A stretch of DNA of 64,000 bases from Clavaria fumosa. Taxonomy: Eukaryota; Basidiomycota; Agaricomycetes; Agaricales; Clavariaceae. The translations under genes and the position numbers were made by a program. Below are positions 57,519 to 64,000 of the stretch, piece by piece; position 1 is the first letter of the stretch, and each line of letters opens with the position of its first letter. The notes below the pieces were generated by a model. It worked only from the letters and a program-made list of their open reading frames with translations, was not told where the DNA came from and ran no database searches. The stretch covers positions 2,046,001 through 2,110,000 of the forward strand of contig OX637796.1 of the NCBI GenBank assembly GCA_951802425.1, given 5' to 3'.

Positions 57519-60070
57519 TCAACCCTCGTCGACTGGTTGGTCCTGATCTGTATCCATCGCGGTCCCATATCTCGCCGGAGCCTGCACGTGGTGCGACGAC
57601 CGGTATCCCAGCGGCGCCCCATCGTCTGAGCTGTCGCTGAAGCTCATGGAATCGACACCATCGTCGGGCGCCTCGAACAGACCCAGCAAACTTCCCCCCA
57701 CCGTCTCAGCCGAAGTCGCAACCCCTGTTCCCGTTGCCGTCCCTGTTGCCGTCCTTCCGTTCCCTGACCCTGTCCCTGACCCCGCCGCCGATGACGATGG
57801 CAACGGCTGCGTGCGATGCGCCCGGTCCGCAGCGCCTCCACTACCCCCGAGTGCATTCGCGCTGCCTGCGCCCACCGCAGCGGCAGCAGCAGCGCGTTGG
57901 CCGGAAGTCATGATCCCGCCTCCAAGGCCGAACTTCCTTGTGCCGACCGCGCCAACGCCCACGACGTTGCCGTTCGTAGCCCGCTCGCCCGCGTGGTTCC
58001 GCCGCCCACCCTGCCCTTCATCGTCCGAATCGGACAGCTCACCGTCCGCCTGTTTCCGCGAGTCGAGCAGCCGTCGCGGGCGGCGCTCGTCCGGGGACAC
58101 CATGTCTTCGTCCCCATTGAGATCGTCCATGATCTCATCTATTGGGTGGTCTGGTATATCTGGAATGCGATAACATAGGGGTCAACAGGAAATACTGATG
58201 GCTGCAAATCTGATTGCTCACCCGTCAGTTGGATCCCTGGAGGCCCACCGAGATGGCGCAGATTTTGCATTACGATCTTCGTGACCCTATCCAAGTACGC
58301 GCGCGTGTTGGCGTCCTCCGTGTTGCTCGATCGGACGTCAAGCTCGTAGTCGGGACCGAAATACTCGTAATATTCGTTCACGGGTATCTCTACCGCAGGC
58401 ATCTCGTCAGCGAGTCGATAGACGTATGAGGATGGAACTCACGAGGACCAAGCTCAACGCCTGCTGCAAGTCCGGTTTCGTAAGCCCAGACTCTGCTGAC
58501 GTTCCTCATGGTGTACCCCCCACCTCCTAGTAGAAGCAGCGGCTTGTTGAACGACTTGACAAACTTCACACAATTTGCATGACCTATCGGTCGTCTCAGG
58601 TCAGCACCGTCTTGAATGCATGCTAAAAGGCAGCGATGAGAAAACTGCGTACCCCGCATGGATAAGTTCAAGCATCCCAGCTTGTCCCCCGACAATGAGT
58701 CTGTGCCGCACTGCAGGACGATAGCGGAAGGATTGTAGCTCTGCATGACTTCTGAGATCACCTGTGATGCAGAGACGGACCATAAGAAGACGCCGTGTAC
58801 CACAATGAAAAAGGGGGTGAAAGGGTAGGAGCGGATACGGACGGGTTCAAACACGAATTTATAGTTCTCGTCTGAGATGCCGTCCCTCAGAGGAAAGTTC
58901 AGCGAGTAGTGTTTCCCTTTCCCGATGCCCACATCCTGTCGATGAGAATGTCAACTGTGATTCGCCATCGCTCACAAGAGGGTGTATTTTGCGTACACGC
59001 AGCTCGCCTGTCCCAGGAAAGTACTCTCCGTATTTGTGGAAGCTAACAGTCATGACGCGGTCGGTGGTGTAGAACGCCTCCTCGACGCCGTCACCGTGGT
59101 GCACGTCAATGTCAATGTACAACACACGTGTATGGTAGCGAAGCAGCTCCAGGATGCCAAGCACGATATCTGGATAATGGCAAAGGAAAGAGAAGTCCCA
59201 AGCCACGCATGAGCAGTTACGGGGTGCATGAGATACGCGACACACCATTGACGTAACAGAAGCCACTCGCTTCGCTTTTTTTGGCGTGGTGGAGGCCTCC
59301 AGCCCAGTTGATCGCGATGTCGCACTTATCGCGGCTTAGCCGCGCGGCGCCCTCTGCGTGGCACACCCATACAAGATTTTTTCAGGTTTGTCAGGGAAAA
59401 TAGAACACGAAATACGCACCCATAGAGCCACCGGCGGAAATAGAGCAGTAATCAAAGAGCCCGTCGAAGACCGGGCAGTCATCCCCCACGTTATCTGTCC
59501 CAGCGCTGTTAGTCCGAATCAACAGAAAAGCAGAGCCGAAAAGCAGAGAGACGACGAGCGGACGTACACTTGTGTTGCTCTTTCGGATAGGAAGTCATGT
59601 TCGTCGGGTTGATCCTACTCAGGAATTCGATATAGTCGTCCGAATGGAACTGAGTCATCTCACGCTTCGTGGCAGGTTTAGCACGCTGTTGATGTCAGCG
59701 CATTTTTGCAAAATAAGAATTGTTGCTTCAGCAACGGAAGACGTAGAGCTTGAGAGAAGACGACGGACGAATATTTCCATTTTCTTATACAAACCATAGT
59801 TCATGACGAGGGAGTGGCACATGCGTATCCTCGTTGGCTTCATGCTAGAAGGCAAAGAGGGTAAGCGCGCGCCGCGTCATTGGCAAAAAGGGAGCATTAT
59901 ACGGGTGGCCAGGTCCATAGTGAAATCCGCCAATGTCCGAATCGAAGAAATAACACTTTCAGGGCAGAGAAAAAAATACCAAGTGAGTCATGAGTCGGCA
60001 AAGACAAGATGTAGCATACCACGCGTTTCTTCTGGCCTTCGCTCACGAGAGGAGCGTTCTTGTCCGCCAT
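57519..60070 (-). CDS. RPD3: Class I histone deacetylase RPD3
   Basis: Zinc-dependent lysine deacetylase of the nucleus, catalytic subunit of Rpd3-type co-repressor complexes. Start at 60070 ([17 protein letters not shown]), then [40 protein letters not shown], the active-site stretch [19 protein letters not shown], the zinc site in [60 protein letters not shown] and [12 protein letters not shown]. The inositol phosphate-binding surface residues typical of class I are in [15 protein letters not shown]. The last 200 residues are disordered, acidic, then Gly/Ala/Thr-rich and longer than in yeast Rpd3. The order of motifs and MKPHRIRM-like block fit Rpd3 rather than Hos2. About ten exons. Confidence 0.95.
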
Positions 60071-60230
60071 TGAAGAACAAGGTCGCTCACGATCGAGTGC
60101 CAAGGTCGGAGCACGTGGTTCGAACAACATTTGTTTGGCAACGGCGTTTATTTGATACAACTGAGGTCATGCTTAATGTGCATATAGTACTGACGGGCAT
60201 AGGCAACTACAGCACTCAGTCGACCACGTC

Positions 60231-61121
60231 TCAAATCCTGGCCTTTTCTTGCACACCCCGGTAGAGAAGCGTCGAGGGTGCGAATCCAAATTCGGCTGTT
60301 AACTCAATCCCCATCTCTCCTGCGATCACTCGCACCATGCTCCAATGATGGACTGCGTGAAGACTGACGAACCATAGCTGAGGAAGCGCCAAAATTTGAG
60401 CCAAAAGATTCAAACTGGCGGTCAGAGGAAGCAGGGCTAACTGACCTCTCTCCCGAAACTGGTTTCGAGCGTTTGCATATGGGGCGTGACGGCGCGGAGC
60501 GTCATGGGTGCGTTGAGCTCTGCCTTCGGGACAGCTTCTTCGAGACGCTTAATAGCGTCGTTCAGTGCGTCCCGCGCAGCGGTGCGGTTCGACTCCATAG
60601 GCGTGTCGCGGATGCGCATGTCGAATGAGAACACGCGCGGTGCGGGGCCGGTAATGCTGTCTAGCAGCAGCACAAAGTGGTCTCGCGCGTGTCGGAGGTG
60701 TTTCCCTGGACGAAGAAAGAGACATAAGCCCAACGCCGATTTTCAAAGACCCATATAGAAAACACGTTTGTGTGCCTCGTTGTGTGGTAGGGGAGAGTGT
60801 GAATCACAAACAACAACAACAACAAAAAAGAAGCGCACCGATAGTAGACCCAGGGAGGTAGCGCGAGGGCGTCGTGAGCTGCTCGTCGGACGTGAGCACG
60901 TTCTCGACGAGATCGACCGCCTGCTGGAGTACGACCACTGCGACTGCAAGCAGCTGCATAAGTGGGGGCAGTCCCTGAGTATCGTATTTGAGGCTGGTCG
61001 ATGTGAGTGAGGGCGGCTGAGCGGCTGACATCGGGCTGGGGGCGGGTCCCGACGGCGGCGCCAATGACGTCGTCGTCGTGGAACACGCCGTGGATGCAGC
61101 CGGGGACGTGTGTTCTGTCAT
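60231..61121 (-). CDS. DinB-like helical bundle protein, uncharacterised
   Basis: Predicted 229 residues; exons 60839-61121, 60446-60705 and 60377-60231 (minus order) total 230 codons. The N-terminal 45 residues are Ser/Thr/Pro-rich. Then come LLAVAVVVLQQAVDLVENVL, GKHLRHARDHFVLLLDSITG, ALNDAIKRLEEAV and the C-terminal SLHAVHHWSMVRVIAGEMGI. A His in the first helix pair (ARDHF) and the H-x2-HH motif later are placed as in DinB/YfiT four-helix bundles that hold a metal ion; many of those are thiol-dependent transferases. The substrate is unknown. The DinB link is by motif only. Confidence 0.65.
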
Positions 61122-61726
61122 AGGGTGAGTGACGCGCCCTAGACGACGGAGGAATTGGTAGTGAGACTAAAGGGCGAGCGGGCGAGGGTTAGCAAGGAGC
61201 AGCCAGAGCCGGGGGCAGCCAGAGCTGGGGGAAGAGCAATGCAGAGGCGGTGATTGAAACATGCGTCGAAGTCCCAGTGGTGGCGGGTGTCTTCGCTTAA
61301 CAGCAGCCGTGCAAGTCAGTCTTCCACAACGGCGTAGCGTGTTTGAAATATGCTGAGCTTTACGGCGACTTTAGACACGCAGACAGGCGCAGAGTGCTGG
61401 TGATGATAACAGAGCCAAAAAAACAGGCTGTTCAAGAAAACTAACGGAACGCTAAAGCGACATAATCGAACTATGCGAAAAAAGGAGTCCAGATCTGACG
61501 CTACAGTGGAAACGAGGAAACAATTAATTCATCGACTATTTGTTACCAATAAGCAAGAGAGATGAGAAAAAACAAACTGTCCGCATGAGACAGGGTCGTT
61601 TCACATATACAACGTCAGCGGGTCGTGGACAGCGTAGCGAGCGGATCAAGGTAGTGTTGATCGCAGGGCACTCTAACTCTAAGCACAGGCGGAGAGCTGT
61701 GCAGAAATCATCGCCCGCCAGATGCT
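61122..61726. other. Spacer between DinB-like and BTG genes
   Basis: About 600 bases with no gene recognised. It includes the promoter of the DinB-like gene and the 3' flank of the BTG-domain gene. Confidence 0.5.
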
Positions 61727-62815
61727 CTAACCGCGGGCGGAGCGCCACGCAGGAGTCATCGCCGGCCGCCCAATTTGGTTACGCGGGGCAGGCGCCGGGG
61801 CGCCAAGCATCACGCCACCCGTGAGGACGGTGGTCTTCCCGCCGTCGTACGGGGTCACCTCCGACTTGGAATGGTCCACAAACACGCGTCCGTGCCGCGC
61901 GCGTTCCTTACGCGACATCGGCGGCGAGCGTGCTGGGAGGCCAGGGGCGGCAACGGTAGCTGCGGGGGCCGATATTGCAGGCGCAGATGAGGAGACAAAG
62001 GAGGAGTTATCGACTGAGTCATGGGAGCCGTGGAACGAGGTGCTGGGGGAGGTGGAGCAGACGGAGGAAGAAGAAAAGCCCGCACTCGAGATTGAAGAGT
62101 ACGAGCAAGAGGAACTGGAGCGCGAGTGAGTTGACGCGGTTGAGAGCGGCGAGGAGGAGCGTAGGGGTGGTGGCATGGGGAACTGGTCGAGGAGCGGCGT
62201 CCACGTAGGGTCCGTCACCTCGTCCGCGAGCATGGAGAAGATGATTTCTCTCTCCGCCTCGTCATCCTCACGCAACTGCTGCTCGAACGTCTTGCCCTGC
62301 GTCGTGGCTGCGGCTGCGCGTGCAGCTACGATGCCCTGGAACCAGACGTCCTCATCGTCGATCGGCGCCGCAGCCACGGAAGCGACAGAGGCAGTGTGTG
62401 ACTCAGGGTAGGAGTGTGGCTGCGGCTGATCGGACCACACGGTGTATAGCTTAGCACCAGAGGACTTGAGTCCAAAGCGCACGGCGACGGAGCCGGGGTT
62501 GACAAAGAAGTCGAATTCGCGGCCTCCAAGGAGGGTCATCCAGTCGAACCATTGTACGCCAGTGGCGAGACACGCGGAGTAGATGGAGCGTGCAGGAAGA
62601 CGGTCTGGAGAGAAGGTGAGGCAGCGACGGCCGGAGCCTCGGAGAGGATCCTTGGAGCACCAGGTAGGTGCGAAGAGGGCGGTGAGGTTGGCCTCGAGGA
62701 TGAATTGGAGCTTGATGATGGTCGTGGCAGAGTACGAGAAAATGAGAGGACGCGTGAGCCAAGAGACGGCCTGGGCGACGGCGAGGGAGAGATCAGCGGA
62801 GGCAAAGTCAGCCAT
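61727..62815 (-). CDS. BTG/Tob-domain protein, single exon
   Basis: Predicted 362 residues without introns, unusual here. The first 160 residues match the anti-proliferative BTG/Tob fold: WLTRPLIFSYSATTIIKLQF, LFAPTWCSKDPLRGSGRRC, ACLATGVQWFDWMTLLGG, EFDFFVNPGSVAVRFG and KLYTVWSDQ. In animals BTG/Tob proteins bind the Caf1/Pop2 deadenylase of the CCR4-NOT complex and drive poly(A) shortening; the box-like W-x-DP-type part is here DFFVNPGSV. The C-terminal 200 residues are Ser-rich and disordered, ending with an Arg/Pro-rich tail. The fungal role is unknown. The start is the first ATG. A fungal link to PUF4 (also a CCR4-NOT recruiter) is only conceptual. Confidence 0.75.
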   Translation of the reverse strand: MADFASADLSLAVAQAVSWLTRPLIFSYSATTIIKLQFILEANLTALFAPTWCSKDPLRGSGRRCLTFSPDRLPARSIYSACLATGVQWFDWMTLLGGREFDFFVNPGSVAVRFGLKSSGAKLYTVWSDQPQPHSYPESHTASVASVAAAPIDDEDVWFQGIVAARAAAATTQGKTFEQQLREDDEAEREIIFSMLADEVTDPTWTPLLDQFPMPPPLRSSSPLSTASTHSRSSSSCSYSSISSAGFSSSSVCSTSPSTSFHGSHDSVDNSSFVSSSAPAISAPAATVAAPGLPARSPPMSRKERARHGRVFVDHSKSEVTPYDGGKTTVLTGGVMLGAPAPAPRNQIGRPAMTPAWRSARG

Positions 62816-63116
62816 GAGTGATCAGAAGGGAGGTGGGATGGATTATGAAGAACGTGAGTGATTGTGATAAGGGCAGCGAATAGGGCTGTGATCGACCGGC
62901 GATGGGGGCGATGCGACGATGACTTGTAAAAAAAGCGTCAAGGGTTGGGGTCGTGGTTGCAGAACACGTCAGCAATAATAAGGATGAGCGAACGGCTGCG
63001 AAGGGCCAGGTTGAGTCAGAGACTAGCACGCGGAGAAGATGACTGCGATCGACTCACGGAGAGACTACGCCGACCAGGGCAGACGAGCAAGAGAAGAGGA
63101 AGAGACAAAGAGAGAG

Positions 63117-63148
<32 letters not shown>

Positions 63149-63702
63149 CGGCGAGCGGATGTGGATGGTGGATGGTGGTGTGAAAGAGTGGCATTTCCCA
63201 TTGGTCGCGACGGGGTATTTATTAGGGAGTGGAGAAGGGCGCGTGAGCGATCACGTGATCGATCTTGCTCAAAAGGGACAGCGGGATCACTATGCAGACC
63301 CGCGGAATCGGAACCTTTTACAAGGCAGTCCATCCCTGGAACAATAGTCTCCTTTGTATTCTGCAATTGTCCAAACTACACACGTCTCGTTCACAATTCG
63401 GGCATAGCAACCAGAGTTTGTGATAGCCGCACATCTGGCGCATCTCCTCGACTCCAATTATGCATAGCAGGTCAACGCCATCAAAGGACCCAGCGCTCAC
63501 TTATTCTTCAATCAAAGAATACTCAACCCGCACAATTCATTCAACGTAGCTATGGACTAAAACAACCTGCCCCGTCCAGAGAATGGCTCGTCCAGCGTAG
63601 CAACGAAAGAAGCGCTGACAATCCGCCTCGCATTTGAAAGACAAAAGACTACATGTCCATGTTGGCGCTAGCGGCGGTCGTGGCTTATAAACTAATCCCT
63701 CT
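62816..63702. other. Spacer upstream of the BTG-domain gene
   Basis: About 890 bases; on the minus strand it is CT-rich, which fits a leader. It holds a GA microsatellite and no recognised gene. Confidence 0.5.
63121..63148. repeat. GA microsatellite
   Basis: Fourteen GA units (CT on the minus strand, the coding sense of the BTG gene), 306 bases upstream of its ATG. Confidence 0.9.
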
Positions 63703-64000
63703 TCATTTCGATGCGTCGGTGTCAGGATCGTCGCGGAAATCTCCCCACCCTGCCCCTCTTCGCGTTACGTCTCCATACCCACCGCCCCTCTTCGCGTGAG
63801 AAACTTCATCATAGACGCCGCGATTTGGTTTTGAGGACTCATCAACGTCGCGGCGGTCAAGAGTTCCAGATCGGTGGTCTTGCTTTGTGTTAGAGATGTT
63901 ATTATCATCGATGTCAATGTCGCGAGCGCTTGCCACATATCTGTGCCGCTTCGCTTTAGAGGACTTGTCGATGTTGTGGCGACAGTTTCAAACCTGTCGG
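63703..64000 (-). CDS. 3' end of a gene leaving the window
   Basis: An open frame on the minus strand ends at 63703 and runs to about 63990, where an in-frame stop or an intron acceptor (CCGACAG) lies at the window edge. The encoded tail is charged and Asp/Arg/Gly-rich: KRHRYVASARDIDIDDN, DRRDVDESSKPNRG, then HAKRGGGYGDV and a final DFRDDPDTDASK. The Arg/Gly patches suggest an RNA-binding or nuclear protein, but no family was recognised. Upstream exons would lie beyond base 64000. Confidence 0.45.

Overview
This window looks like nuclear DNA of a filamentous basidiomycete, most likely an agaricomycete. The evidence is short genes broken by many 45-60 base introns with GT..AG (some GC..AG) ends, very small exons, CT-rich leaders upstream of start codons, and fungal versions of eukaryotic housekeeping genes. 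No mobile element, virus, CRISPR array, tRNA or rRNA was recognised. All gene models were spliced by eye. Where coding lengths were summed across exons (PIF1, VPS38, CFEM, RPS29, Yippee, three RAS genes, RPC9, BTB, PXMP4, MTC1, NDUFS3, BCAS2, DinB-like), each total is a whole number of codons.

Left arm (about 0.6-17.6 kb, compact): a PIF1 helicase with an RNase H1-like N-terminal module; an F-BAR/RhoGAP protein and an uncharacterised coiled-coil protein on the minus strand; a UVRAG/Vps38-type subunit of the phosphatidylinositol 3-kinase complex; and a Puf4-type Pumilio RNA-binding protein.

Middle (about 17.6-38.7 kb, gene-poor): long, low-complexity, pyrimidine-rich spacers separate small genes, and some coding exons are extremely GC-rich. 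It holds ribosomal protein S29, a compact CFEM-like GPI-anchored protein, a Yippee protein, a possible 77-residue protein, a family of three intact Ras GTPases plus one decayed tail, RNA polymerase III subunit RPC9 (between Ras B and the decayed tail), a BTB-like protein and peroxisomal membrane protein PXMP4. All three Ras genes share one exon pattern, including a 2-base exon. Ras A and Ras B carry Pro-Ala in place of Gly12-Gly13.

Right arm (about 38.9-64 kb, compact): a chromodomain protein, MTC1, NADH dehydrogenase 30 kDa subunit, BCAS2/Spf27 splicing factor, a very large disordered protein, succinyl-CoA ligase beta subunit, RXT2, biotin synthase, the RPD3 histone deacetylase, a DinB-like protein, a BTG/Tob-domain protein and the 3' end of a gene leaving the window. 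RPD3 and RXT2, both subunits of the Rpd3L co-repressor in yeast, sit with only BIO2 between them. Chromodomain/MTC1, NDUFS3/BCAS2 and the coiled-coil/VPS38 pair are divergent pairs with starts 95-200 bases apart.
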